From: Rubrivivax sp.
GTDB lineage: Bacteria; Pseudomonadota; Gammaproteobacteria; Burkholderiales; Burkholderiaceae_C
Assembly: GCA_024641945.1 (NCBI GenBank)
Contig: JAHECD010000051.1
Coordinates: 1 to 32,511 of the forward strand
Direction: 5' to 3'
DNA length: 32,511 nucleotides
Below are positions 7,706 to 16,191 of the stretch, in pieces. The notes beneath the pieces were generated by a model that searched no databases, had not been told where the DNA came from, and saw only the letters and a program-made list of their open reading frames with translations. Positions within the stretch are counted from its first letter, which is position 1. Every line of letters starts with the position of its first letter. The position numbers were made by a program, and so were the translations under genes.

Positions 7706-9506
7706 GCGACACGCGCTCGGCGCCCAGGTGGCGGTGCACGACGACCTGGAGGTCGGGCATCTCGAACGGCTTGGCGAGGTAGTCGTCCATGCCGGCCCCG
7801 AGGCAGCGCTCACGGTCACCGGCAGCGGCGTTGGCCGTCACGGCGACGATGGGCACCCTAGTGCCGTCGGTCGTCGCCGCTTCGTGGGCGCGCCAGCGGC
7901 GGGTCGTCTCGAAGCCGTCCAGGCCGGGCATCTGGCAGTCCATCAGCACGAGGTCGAACTGCTCTGCGGACAGGCGCTGCAGTGCCTCCTCGCCATTGAT
8001 GGCCTGTGTGGCGTGAAGCCCGAAGCGTTCCAGCATGGCCAGCGCAACGATGGCGTTCACCGGGTTGTCCTCGACGAGCAGTACCCTGGCGCCGGCCAGT
8101 GCGCCGGGTGGCGGCGGATCGCCGTCGCGGCTTTCGCCAAGGCCGCCAATGACCGGCTCCGCGACGAGTTCGAAGACAAAGGTCGATCCGCCGTCGCTGG
8201 TGGCCGTGCAGACCACGTCACCCCCCATCGTGCGTGCCAGTTGGCGTGCGATCGTCAGCCCCAGGCCCGTGCCCGCCGACGGGCGGGCGGTGCCTTGGCT
8301 GGCTTGCTCGAAGGGTTCGAAGATCCGCCGCCGCGCCTCCGCCGGGATGCCGGGCCCAGTGTCCGAGACCGCAAAACACAGGCCTTGCGCGGCCGGCGCG
8401 ACTGCCAGTCTCACCGCGCCGCGCGAAGTGAACTTGATGGCGTTGCCGATCAGGTTGTGCAGCACCTGGCGGATGCGCGCCGCGTCGCCGAGCCACGCCG
8501 GCGCCAGCCCGGGGTCGAACGCGACGTCGAAGGCGAGCGACTTGTCGTGTGCCAGCGGCGCGAGCACGGCGGTGACCTCGTGCACGGTGGCACGCAGGTC
8601 GAACGGCGAAGGTTCGACGTGCAGACGGCCGGATTCGATGCGCGCCATGTCCAGGATGTCGTCGATGATCGTGCGCAGGTGGCGCGCCGACTGCGCGACG
8701 ACATCGATCTGCTCGCGCTGGGCCGCATCCAGCGTCGAGCGCTGCAGCAACTGGGCCATGCCGAGGATACCGTTCAGCGGCGTGCGCACTTCGTGGCTCA
8801 CGGTGGCGAGGAAACGGCTCTTGGCCGCGCTGGACTGCTCGGCCAGCACCATCGCGCCGTGGTGCTGGTCGGCGATCCACTCGTTGTGGTGGCGCAACCG
8901 GATCAGCTCGGTGAATACCTGTTCGCCGCGCCAGGCCTCGAAGACGAGCACGCCCCAGTAGATCAACAACCCCAGGCCTGCCAGCCAGCCGGCGTGCGTG
9001 CCGTGGCCGAGGTGGTAACCCACCGACGGCAGCAGCGCCAGCGACAGAAAGACGAACGACGAGCGGAAGCTGCCGATCACGGTGAACAGGCCGGCGGCCG
9101 CGACGCCCGCCACGCTGCACAGCAGCACGCCGTCGAGCGCGGCCGTGCCCGACGGCACGAACATCACGCCGATGGCGCCCCAGCTCGACCCGTCGATCAC
9201 CATGAGCCAGAAGTAGCGTGCGTACCAGTGCTCGGCTCGCTGCCGACGCTGCGCGTCTTGGCGGAAGCGCAGGCCTTCGACGAGACGGATCGAGCCGAAC
9301 AGCCACTTGAATGCCAGCCATCCCACGGCGAGGTGCAGTCCCGCGCTGGGAACGACGGCCCAGGCCAGCAGTGTGCTGAAGGCCAGGCCGGCCCATACCG
9401 GCTGCGGCGTCAGGTCGTAGTGCGAGCGGACGATGTCGAAGCGCACCCGGTCGGCGATGCCGGGCGGGCCGCTGGGCGACAGTGTCGAATCGAGGGACGG
9501 CTCCAT
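7701..9506 (-). CDS. Membrane-bound hybrid sensor histidine kinase with C-terminal receiver
   Basis: A 601-residue inner-membrane kinase. Residues 38-192 hold about five or six hydrophobic segments with almost no periplasmic loop, so it may sense something in the membrane or cytoplasm. The dimerisation/phosphoacceptor domain follows with SHEVRTPLNGILG and His238. The ATPase domain has N-box Asn355, DTGPG at 382-386 and GTGLGL at 412-417. The receiver domain begins at VLLVEDNPVNA; Asp523 (LMDCQMPG) accepts phosphate and Lys579 is conserved. There is no HPt domain and no output regulator nearby, so the downstream partner is unknown. The ATG at 9506 is preferred: AGAGAG lies upstream and the first membrane segment follows soon after. 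It lies 44 bp after rsuA and 8 bp before ribF, both unrelated in function. Confidence 0.9.
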   Translation of the reverse strand: MEPSLDSTLSPSGPPGIADRVRFDIVRSHYDLTPQPVWAGLAFSTLLAWAVVPSAGLHLAVGWLAFKWLFGSIRLVEGLRFRQDAQRRQRAEHWYARYFWLMVIDGSSWGAIGVMFVPSGTAALDGVLLCSVAGVAAAGLFTVIGSFRSSFVFLSLALLPSVGYHLGHGTHAGWLAGLGLLIYWGVLVFEAWRGEQVFTELIRLRHHNEWIADQHHGAMVLAEQSSAAKSRFLATVSHEVRTPLNGILGMAQLLQRSTLDAAQREQIDVVAQSARHLRTIIDDILDMARIESGRLHVEPSPFDLRATVHEVTAVLAPLAHDKSLAFDVAFDPGLAPAWLGDAARIRQVLHNLIGNAIKFTSRGAVRLAVAPAAQGLCFAVSDTGPGIPAEARRRIFEPFEQASQGTARPSAGTGLGLTIARQLARTMGGDVVCTATSDGGSTFVFELVAEPVIGGLGESRDGDPPPPGALAGARVLLVEDNPVNAIVALAMLERFGLHATQAINGEEALQRLSAEQFDLVLMDCQMPGLDGFETTRRWRAHEAATTDGTRVPIVAVTANAAAGDRERCLGAGMDDYLAKPFEMPDLQVVVHRHLGAERVSP

Positions 9507-9550
9507 CGGGATTGCTCTCTTTGTCGTGCCGCCACGGGGCCGGGCCGGAC

Positions 9551-10264
9551 TTACGCCAGCGCAGTATGCCGGTCGATCCAGCACCATTGGCCCGGTGCAA
9601 GCCCGGTGGGCAGCGTCACTGCACCGATGGCACTGCGGTGCAGCGCTTCGACGCGGTTGCCCACGGCCGCGACCATGCGCTTGACCTGGTGGTACTTGCC
9701 TTCGGTGAGCGTCAGGCGAAGCGTGCAGGTCCCGGGACCGCCGCCCGTGGCCTCGGCCGCGGCGGCGCGCACCGGCGCGGGGTCGTCGTCCAGCACGACG
9801 CCGGCGCGCAGCGCGGCCAGCTGCCGCTCGTCCACCGGGTGTTTGCAAGTCACTTCGTAGATCTTGGGCACGTGGTGCTTGGGCGACGTGAGGCGGTGGA
9901 TCAACGTGCCGTCGTCGGTGAGGAGCAGCGCCCCGGTGGTGTCGGCGTCCAGACGGCCCACCGGCTGCAGCCCACGCACCCGCAGCGGGGAGGGCAGCAG
10001 GCTCAGCACGCTCGGGTGGTGCCGCGGCTTGATCGAGCACTCGTAGCCGGCGGGTTTGTGCAACAGAACGATGGCCTTGTCGTGGTACGGCCAGTCGCGC
10101 CCGTCGACGCTGAAGACCAGGCCTTCGGTGTCGAAGGTCTCGTCGGGGTCATCACACTCGCGCCCGGCCACCGAAACGCGGCCGGTGAGCACACGCGCGG
10201 CACATTCGCGTCGGCTGCCGAAGCCCTGCGAGAAGAGGATCTGCGACAGGCGCACGGCGGTCAT
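9551..10264 (-). CDS. rsuA: 16S rRNA pseudouridine(516) synthase (RsuA family)
   Basis: This 237-residue cytoplasmic enzyme isomerises a uridine in small-subunit rRNA. The first 50 residues form an S4 RNA-binding domain (LSQILFSQGFGSRRECAARV). The catalytic domain follows with HKPAGYECS at 69-77 and the motif GRLDADTTG, whose Asp106 is the family nucleophile. The segment LTSPKHHVPKIYEV is typical of RsuA and not of the large-subunit RluB/E/F group. The ATG at 10264 overlaps the TGA of the upstream peptidase as ATGA, so translation is probably coupled. The frame stays open far upstream inside that gene, but homology begins only at this ATG. Confidence 0.9.
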   Translation of the reverse strand: MTAVRLSQILFSQGFGSRRECAARVLTGRVSVAGRECDDPDETFDTEGLVFSVDGRDWPYHDKAIVLLHKPAGYECSIKPRHHPSVLSLLPSPLRVRGLQPVGRLDADTTGALLLTDDGTLIHRLTSPKHHVPKIYEVTCKHPVDERQLAALRAGVVLDDDPAPVRAAAAEATGGGPGTCTLRLTLTEGKYHQVKRMVAAVGNRVEALHRSAIGAVTLPTGLAPGQWCWIDRHTALA

Positions 10265-11277
10265 GGCGCAGCCGGTCCCAGGTCGCGCGCACTGGGCAGC
10301 GGTGGCGCCGACAGTCCGTCGGCGGCCCGGACGGCACGCCGCACCGCGCGCGCCACGGCGGCGGCGGCCATGGCGCCCAGCGTGGTGAGTTCGCCGGGCA
10401 CCCCGGCGCGCCCGGTGGCCAGCGCGAAGAGCGTGTCGCCGTCGTGCAGCGTGAGCGGGTCGACCGCGCGCGACAGTCCGTGGTGCGCCAGCGACGCCAG
10501 CTTGTTGGCCTGCGCCTTGGTCAGTGCCGCGTCGGTGGCGACGACGCCGATGGTGGTGGCCATGCCGGCCATCAGGCGCGCGGGCCCGGCGCCCGCCAGC
10601 AGCGCACGGGTGGCGCCGGCCAGCGCGCGCCCATCCGGGGTACGCGCACCGGCGATGACCCGACCGTCGTCGCCGATGACGTCGCCCATCGCATTCACGG
10701 CCACCAGCGCCCCTACCGTGATGGCGCCCACCCGCACCGACGCGCTGCCGATGCCGCCCCGCATGGCGCGCTCGATGCCGAACAGTTTGCCCACGGTCGC
10801 GCCGGCGCCGGCACCGGCGTTGCCTTCGGCGGGTGCGTCGGCGCTGGCCGCCGCGCATGCCGCATGGCCGGCCGCGGCATCGGGCCGGATGCGGGGATCG
10901 CCGACCCACAGGTCGAACAGCACGGCGGCCGGCACGATGGGCACCCGAGCGGGCCCCACGTTCAACCCGTGGCCGTGGTCTTCGAGCCAGCGCATCACGC
11001 CGCCAGCCGCGTCGAGACCGAAGGCACTGCCGCCGGTGAGCAGCACGGCATGCACACGCTCGACGGTGTTTTCCGACTTGAGAAGGTCCGTTTCGCGTGT
11101 GCCGGGTGCCCCGCCGCGCACGTCCACCCCACAGACGGCACCGTCCTCGCACAGGACCACCGTACAGCCCGTGGGCCGCTCGGCGAGTGTGCAGTGGCCG
11201 ACCTTCAGCCCGGCCACGTCGTTGATATGGCCGGCGCGTTCGGTGGCAGGAGCGGCGGGGGTGGTGCGGGGGCGCAT
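10261..11277 (-). CDS. P1-family (S58, DmpA/NylC-like) N-terminal-nucleophile peptidase
   Basis: A 338-residue member of the DmpA/NylC family, which self-cleave and use the new N-terminal Ser or Thr as nucleophile. Family features are the start INDVAGLKVGHCT, the loop LLTGGSAFGLDAAGGV at 79-94, the central VGALVAVNAMGDV, and TTIGVVATDAALTKAQ. By alignment with DmpA (Gly-Ser) and NylC (Asn-Thr), cleavage is predicted between Ala240 and Thr241; this is an inference. Known members act as aminopeptidases on D- or beta-amino acids or on nylon oligomers; the substrate here is unknown. There is no signal peptide. It lies 34 bp after the acyl-CoA dehydrogenase small-subunit gene. It lacks a Shine-Dalgarno but has TACGAT six bases before its ATG, and its stop overlaps the rsuA start. 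Confidence 0.9.
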   Translation of the reverse strand: MRPRTTPAAPATERAGHINDVAGLKVGHCTLAERPTGCTVVLCEDGAVCGVDVRGGAPGTRETDLLKSENTVERVHAVLLTGGSAFGLDAAGGVMRWLEDHGHGLNVGPARVPIVPAAVLFDLWVGDPRIRPDAAAGHAACAAASADAPAEGNAGAGAGATVGKLFGIERAMRGGIGSASVRVGAITVGALVAVNAMGDVIGDDGRVIAGARTPDGRALAGATRALLAGAGPARLMAGMATTIGVVATDAALTKAQANKLASLAHHGLSRAVDPLTLHDGDTLFALATGRAGVPGELTTLGAMAAAAVARAVRRAVRAADGLSAPPLPSARDLGPAAP

Positions 11278-11283
11278 GCCGGG

Positions 11284-11289
11284 ATCGTA
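11284..11289 (-). promoter_or_regulatory. -10-like TACGAT six bases before the P1-peptidase start
   Basis: On the minus strand TACGAT matches four of six consensus bases and is followed by six bases and then the ATG at 11277. The gene has no Shine-Dalgarno. It lies in the 34-bp gap after the dehydrogenase gene and could start a leaderless transcript. Confidence 0.25.
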
Positions 11290-11311
11290 GCCGGCACGCA
11301 GCCCGGCACCC

Positions 11312-12421
11312 TTACGCGAAGACGCCGGCCGTATCCTGCATGCGTGCCGAGACTTCGCCCAGGTGGTGCATCGTGTCGCCGTAGGCCATCTCGAGCATCG
11401 TCAGGCGCTTGAAATAGTGGCTGCCCACGTATTCGTCGGTCATGCCGATGCCGCCGTGCAACTGCACGCATTGCTGGCCGACGAAGCGCATCGACTGGCC
11501 GAGCTGCACCTTGGCCTGCGACAGCGCGCGCCGGCGCTGCGCCGCCGGCTCGCCGAGCTTCATGCTCGCGAAGTAGCTCATCGACCGTGCCAGCTCGAGT
11601 TGCATCTTGACGTCGGCCATGCGATGGCGCAGCGCCTGGAAGCTGGCGATCGCCACGCCGAACTGCTTGCGTGTGTTCATGTACTCGACCGTCAGCTTCA
11701 CCAAGGCGTCCATCAGTCCCACGGCCTCGGCGCAGCTGGCGGCGATGCCGACATCGACGGCGCGCTCCAGCACGAGTTGGCCGTCGGCCGTGATCGGCTG
11801 CGCAGCGGCACCCTTGAGCACGACTTCGGCAGCACGCGCACCGTCCTGCGTCGGGTAGCCGCGCACTTGGGCGGCACCGGCCTCGACGAGGAACAGGCGG
11901 ATGCCGTGCGGTGTATGGGCCGGCACGATGAAGGCATCTGCCTCGTCGCCCGCCGGTGCCAGGCTCTTGGCGCCGTCGATCGACCAGGCGCCCCCCGCTT
12001 CCGAGGCGCGTGTCGACACCTGGTCGAGCCGGTAGCGCGCGGCGCGCTCCTGGTGCGCCAGCACGACGAGCGCCTCGCCGCTGGCGATCTTCGGCAGCCA
12101 TTGCGACTGCAGCTCGGCTGGCGCCGTTGCCAGGATCGACGGCGCGACCAGGGCGCCGGCCGCATACGGCGCGTTGACGAGCCCGCGTCCGAGTTCTTCC
12201 ATCACGACCATCGCCTCGATCGCCCCGAAGCCCATGCCGCCATGGTCCTCGGCGACGGTCAGGCCCGTGAGGCCCAGTTCCGCCAGCTCGCCATAGACGT
12301 CGCGGCTCTTGCCGCCGGCCTTGGCCAGGGCATGCCGGCGTTCGAACGTGAACCCCTTTTCGGCCCAGCGCGCGACCGCGTCGCGCAGCGAATTCTGGTC
12401 GTCGGTGAATTCGAAGTCCAT
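11312..12421 (-). CDS. Acyl-CoA dehydrogenase, small subunit (PimD-like)
   Basis: A 369-residue flavoprotein of the acyl-CoA dehydrogenase fold, resembling the pimeloyl-CoA dehydrogenase small subunit. The C-terminal half keeps the FAD contacts: TRKQFG at 250-255 followed by FQALRHRMAD, and LHGGIGMTDEY at 321-331. The middle domain lacks the SEPGSGSD-type motif found in ordinary dehydrogenases (this region reads AHQERAARYRLDQVSTRA). The large-subunit gene upstream shows the opposite pattern, so the two probably form one heteromeric enzyme oxidising an acyl- or dicarboxyl-CoA to the 2,3-enoyl form. The start at 12421 has AGGAGG seven bases upstream, and that sequence belongs to the 84-bp repeat. 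The true substrate is not shown by the sequence; no other pimelate genes are present. Confidence 0.92.
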   Translation of the reverse strand: MDFEFTDDQNSLRDAVARWAEKGFTFERRHALAKAGGKSRDVYGELAELGLTGLTVAEDHGGMGFGAIEAMVVMEELGRGLVNAPYAAGALVAPSILATAPAELQSQWLPKIASGEALVVLAHQERAARYRLDQVSTRASEAGGAWSIDGAKSLAPAGDEADAFIVPAHTPHGIRLFLVEAGAAQVRGYPTQDGARAAEVVLKGAAAQPITADGQLVLERAVDVGIAASCAEAVGLMDALVKLTVEYMNTRKQFGVAIASFQALRHRMADVKMQLELARSMSYFASMKLGEPAAQRRRALSQAKVQLGQSMRFVGQQCVQLHGGIGMTDEYVGSHYFKRLTMLEMAYGDTMHHLGEVSARMQDTAGVFA

Positions 12422-12423
12422 GG

Positions 12424-12460
12424 TCAGGCCTCCTGCCGGGCCGCCCCAAAGGAGGCCTGA
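12424..12460 (-). promoter_or_regulatory. Hairpin sequestering the Shine-Dalgarno of the small dehydrogenase subunit
   Basis: TCAGGCCTCC at 12424-12433 and GGAGGCCTGA at 12451-12460 are perfect 10-bp inverted repeats around a 17-base loop. In the minus-strand mRNA the arm nearest the start contains AGGAGG, the ribosome-binding site for the ATG at 12421, and ends in the UGA of the small ORF. Folding would block initiation, while ribosomes finishing the small ORF would open it. The structure is visible directly; the regulatory role is inferred. Confidence 0.5.
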
Positions 12461-12591
12461 GCCCCCTCGGGGGGCAGTGAACGAATGTGAGCGCGGGGGT
12501 CCAACATGTCTGCCTCCTGCCGGGCCGCCCCAAAGGAGGCCTGAGCCCCCTTAGGGGGCAGTGAACGAATATGGGCTTGGCGGTTCGACAT
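12424..12591 (-). CDS. Possible 55-residue small ORF made of two repeated 28-codon units
   Basis: It starts with ATG one base after the TGA of the large dehydrogenase subunit (TGACATG) and ends with a TGA two bases before the start of the small subunit. GGAG lies five bases before its ATG. The second unit has its own in-frame ATG at 12507 with AGGAGG five bases upstream, so a 27-residue product is also possible. Both units encode AHIRSLPP followed by Lys or Glu and then GAQASFGAARQEA. There is no signal peptide or membrane segment, and I recognise no domain. It may be a real peptide, a mini-cistron whose translation matters more than its product, or just the open frame of a mobile repeat. Positions and start signals are clear; expression is unproven. 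Confidence 0.4.
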   Translation of the reverse strand: MSNRQAHIRSLPPKGAQASFGAARQEADMLDPRAHIRSLPPEGAQASFGAARQEA

Positions 12592-12595
12592 GTCA
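12428..12595. repeat. 84-bp direct tandem repeat, two copies, between the two dehydrogenase subunit genes
   Basis: Unit A covers 12428-12511 and unit B 12512-12595, an exact period of 84 bp (28 codons). The first 40 bp are identical, and the next 19 differ only at two neighbouring bases. These two changes (CG to TA) fall in the three-base loop of a perfect GCCCCC/GGGGGC hairpin present in both units. The last 24 bp are more divergent except for the terminal ACATGTC, which holds the ATG. Each unit also contains a second inverted repeat, GCCTCC with GGAGGC. The look is that of a GC-rich repeat common in intergenic regions of Comamonadaceae; that link is from memory. Confidence 0.9.
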
Positions 12596-13774
12596 GCTCC
12601 CGAGAACCGTCTGCGCGACGATGTTGCGTTGCACTTCGTTGCTGCCGCCGTAGATCGTCGTCTTGCGCATGTTGAAGTACGTCGACGCGAGCGGCGCGCA
12701 GTGGGCCGCGCCCACGTGGTCGCCCTGCCAGCCGGCTTCCATCGCCTCGTGCACGAACGGCAGGCTGTACGGGCCGGCGGCCAGCATCATCAGCTCGGTG
12801 TAGCGCTGTTGGATCTCGCTGCCGCGGATCTTCAGCAGTCCGGCCACGTCGAGGCTGTTCTTGCCGCTCTTCTCGGCGCTGAGCACACGCAGCACCATCA
12901 TCTCGAGCGCGACGACGTCGACCTCGAGCAGCGCGACCTGGTCGCGGAAGCGAGGGTCGTCGTACACGCCCTCGGCCTTGGCGATGCGCTTGAGCCGCTC
13001 GAGCTCGCGCTTGGCGCGGTTGACGTCGGCGATGTTGGTGCGCTCGTGGCTGAGCAGGTGCTTGGCATAGGTCCAGCCCTTGTTCTCTTCGCCGACCAGG
13101 TTTTCCGCCGGCACCTCGACGTTGTCGAAGAACACCTCGTTGACCTCGGGCTCGCCGTCGAGCAGCACGATCGGGCGCACGGTCACGCCCGGGCTCTTCA
13201 TGTCGACGAGCAGGAAGCTGATGCCGGTCTGTGGCTTGCCCTCTGTGCTGGTGCGCACGAGGCAGAAGATCCACTCGCCGTACTGGCCGAGCGTGGTCCA
13301 CGTCTTCTGTCCGTTGACGATGTACTTGTCCCCGCGGCGCTCGGCGCGGGTCTTGACCGACGCGAGATCGGAGCCCGATCCCGGCTCGCTGTAGCCCTGG
13401 CTCCACCAGACCTCCCCATTGGCAATGCCGGGCAGGAAGCGCTTCTGCTGCTCGGGCGAGCCGAAGGCCATGATCACCGGCGCCACCATCACGGGCCCGA
13501 AGGGCACGACCCGGGGTGCGCCGGCCAGCGCGCATTCTTCCTCGAAGAGGTGCTTCTGCACCGCGTTCCAGCCCGGGCCGCCAAACTGCTTGGGCCAGCC
13601 GTGGCCGAGCCAGCCCTTCTTGCCGAGGATCTTGGCCCAGCGCTGCAGGTCGTCGCGGCTCATCCGCAGGGCGTTGTGCACCTTGTGGCTGATGTCCTTG
13701 GGCAGGTTCTCGGCGACCCACTGCCGGATGCCGTTGCGGAACTCGAGTTCTTCCGCGGTGAAGTTCAGGTCCAT
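12593..13774 (-). CDS. Acyl-CoA dehydrogenase, large subunit (PimC-like)
   Basis: A 393-residue flavoprotein resembling the pimeloyl-CoA dehydrogenase large subunit and FadE-type enzymes. Near the N-terminus are GHGWPKQFGGPGWN and the middle-domain signature SQGYSEPGSGSDLASV, with SEPGSGSD at 129-136; IVNGQKTWTT follows at 152-161. Near the end is TTIYGGSNEVQRNIVAQTVLG. The C-terminal FAD motif of the TRKQFG type, present in the small subunit, is absent here: the corresponding region is LSHERTNIADVNRAKREL. The ATG at 13774 is chosen over one 12 codons earlier because AAGGAG stands six bases before it and the family begins MDLNFT. It is the first gene of a minus-strand run and diverges from the MFS gene across 114 bp. 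Confidence 0.93.
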   Translation of the reverse strand: MDLNFTAEELEFRNGIRQWVAENLPKDISHKVHNALRMSRDDLQRWAKILGKKGWLGHGWPKQFGGPGWNAVQKHLFEEECALAGAPRVVPFGPVMVAPVIMAFGSPEQQKRFLPGIANGEVWWSQGYSEPGSGSDLASVKTRAERRGDKYIVNGQKTWTTLGQYGEWIFCLVRTSTEGKPQTGISFLLVDMKSPGVTVRPIVLLDGEPEVNEVFFDNVEVPAENLVGEENKGWTYAKHLLSHERTNIADVNRAKRELERLKRIAKAEGVYDDPRFRDQVALLEVDVVALEMMVLRVLSAEKSGKNSLDVAGLLKIRGSEIQQRYTELMMLAAGPYSLPFVHEAMEAGWQGDHVGAAHCAPLASTYFNMRKTTIYGGSNEVQRNIVAQTVLGS

Positions 13775-13876
13775 CGTGTCTCCTTGCGCGCGAGACCGAC
13801 GTTTTAGCACGAGCGTTCGATTCCCGGCTGTCCTCGCGGTGACAGGTCGTCACGCGGGGCGCCGCCGGCGCCTGCC

Positions 13877-13882
13877 GATAAT
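13877..13882 (+). promoter_or_regulatory. -10-like GATAAT six bases before the MFS GTG start
   Basis: GATAAT matches five of six -10 consensus bases and is followed by six bases and the GTG at 13889, which has no Shine-Dalgarno. This predicts a leaderless transcript. No -35 is seen at 16-18 bp; a GTGACA at 13839-13844 is too far away. Confidence 0.4.
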
Positions 13883-13888
13883 CCGCCC

Positions 13889-15086
<1,198 letters not shown>

Positions 15087-15103
<17 letters not shown>

Positions 15104-15407
15104 CCATCACACGCTCCAGTGGCCGCGCCTGCCGCCACGCCGTCCACGCACGGTCGGCGAATTCGCGCCCGCGATCGGTGATGCGGTAGTACTGGACGCC
15201 ATTGAAACCCTGCGGATTGTCGAATTCGTCGATCAGGCCGTAGCGGTGCAGCGTACCGAAGGAGTGATGCACCAGTCCGCCATCGAGCACGCAGCTGCAG
15301 GCGCCTTCGCCGGTGCGCACGAGCACATGGCCGCGGCGCAACCGCTCGAGCGCTTCGACGAACTCCGCGCGGTCCGCGATGATCACGTTGCTGCTGAAAA
15401 GTCCCAT
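15087..15407 (-). CDS. Small conserved protein, probably winged-helix-like
   Basis: A 106-residue soluble protein I cannot assign to a named family. It begins MGLFSSNVIIADRAEF. A Cys-containing GEGACSCVLDGG segment in the middle is followed by HSFGTLHRYGLIDEF. Near the end, GVQYYRITDRGREFADRAW resembles the wing and last helix of a winged-helix domain, where RITDRGREFA is a common end of the wing. DNA or RNA binding is a guess from that. The start is well supported by AGGAG eight bases upstream. A CATACT hexamer at 15443-15448 on the minus strand could be a -10 box giving a leader of about 30 bases. Its end overlaps the MFS gene by 17 bp. Confidence 0.75.
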
Positions 15408-15534
15408 GGTCCGAACTCCTGCGGGTGCTGCCTGACGTGGCCAGTATGAAGTCAGACCGTGGGCGCTTCCCGCAGATCAGATGCGCGAATTCCGGGCAAT
15501 TCGATCGGCGCCCCGGCCATGGCCCGCGGCGCGG

Positions 15535-16191
15535 TCAGGGCTTGAGTTCGAGCCGCATCGTGTCGTTCTCGCGCCGCATCTGGAACCGACCGAGGAAGCT
15601 GTTGCCCAGCAGGACATAAGGCATGGCGGCAGGCACGACCACGGCGTCGATGTTCGACACCGTCACCTCGCCGATGCGCACCGCGCTCAGCGTCAGCCGG
15701 TGCACGATCACCGGCCCGTTGGCGGTATTCGACATCGCGCGCTGGCCGTTCTTCCAGTCCAGGCCGATCCGATCGGCATCCGCCTGTCCGAGCGCGATCG
15801 ACGTGGCGCCGGTGTCCACCATGAACTGAACCGCACGCCCGTTGATCGCGCCTTGCGCCATGAAGTGGCCGCCCGGCCCGGCAGGCAGCACGATCTGGCG
15901 CCCCCCGCCGTCCTGGCGGGCCGCGCCGCCCAGTGCCACCGGTGCGCCGCCCAGGCGCAGCAAGCTCACGCTGCCCGCGCGCTGCACACGCGCCTCGCCG
16001 CTCGTCATCGACAGCAGCGTGACCCCGGCATGGCTTTCGCCCGGGGCCAGCATCCTGGCCTGCCCATCGATGACGAGCAGCGCCTTCGACCCCATGGCGC
16101 CGGAGAACTGCACACCCTGCGCCCACACGATCGGCGGCAGCGTGGCAAGGAGCACGGCAGCCCATGCCGTGCGAAGGGACGGGCAGGTCAT
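15535..16191 (-). CDS. Periplasmic retropepsin-like aspartic protease (clan AA)
   Basis: A 218-residue protein with a signal peptide (hydrophobic [14 protein letters not shown], cleavage expected after residue 24). The second half, from about residue 108, is a retropepsin-like domain: the catalytic DTGA is at 126-129 ([13 protein letters not shown]). ILGNSFL-type flap/core residues appear as [13 protein letters not shown] near 193-205. One such domain holds a single catalytic Asp, so the active form should be a homodimer, as in retroviral proteases. The first half contains a small beta-rich region. Members of this bacterial group (TIGR02281-like) have no well-established substrate. Its ATG overlaps the TGA of yajQ as ATGA, implying coupled translation. 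Confidence 0.85.
   Translation of the reverse strand: MTCPSLRTAWAAVLLATLPPIVWAQGVQFSGAMGSKALLVIDGQARMLAPGESHAGVTLLSMTSGEARVQRAGSVSLLRLGGAPVALGGAARQDGGGRQIVLPAGPGGHFMAQGAINGRAVQFMVDTGATSIALGQADADRIGLDWKNGQRAMSNTANGPVIVHRLTLSAVRIGEVTVSNIDAVVVPAAMPYVLLGNSFLGRFQMRRENDTMRLELKP

Noticed and set aside
12428..12595. Tandem repeat considered as a CRISPR array
   Set aside because: Two 84-bp units directly abutting, with no unique spacers and no cas genes.
12428..12595. Repeat considered as a plain Rho-independent terminator pair
   Set aside because: The hairpins lack T-runs and lie between two subunit genes that need to be expressed together. The ribosome-binding sites within fit a translational role better.
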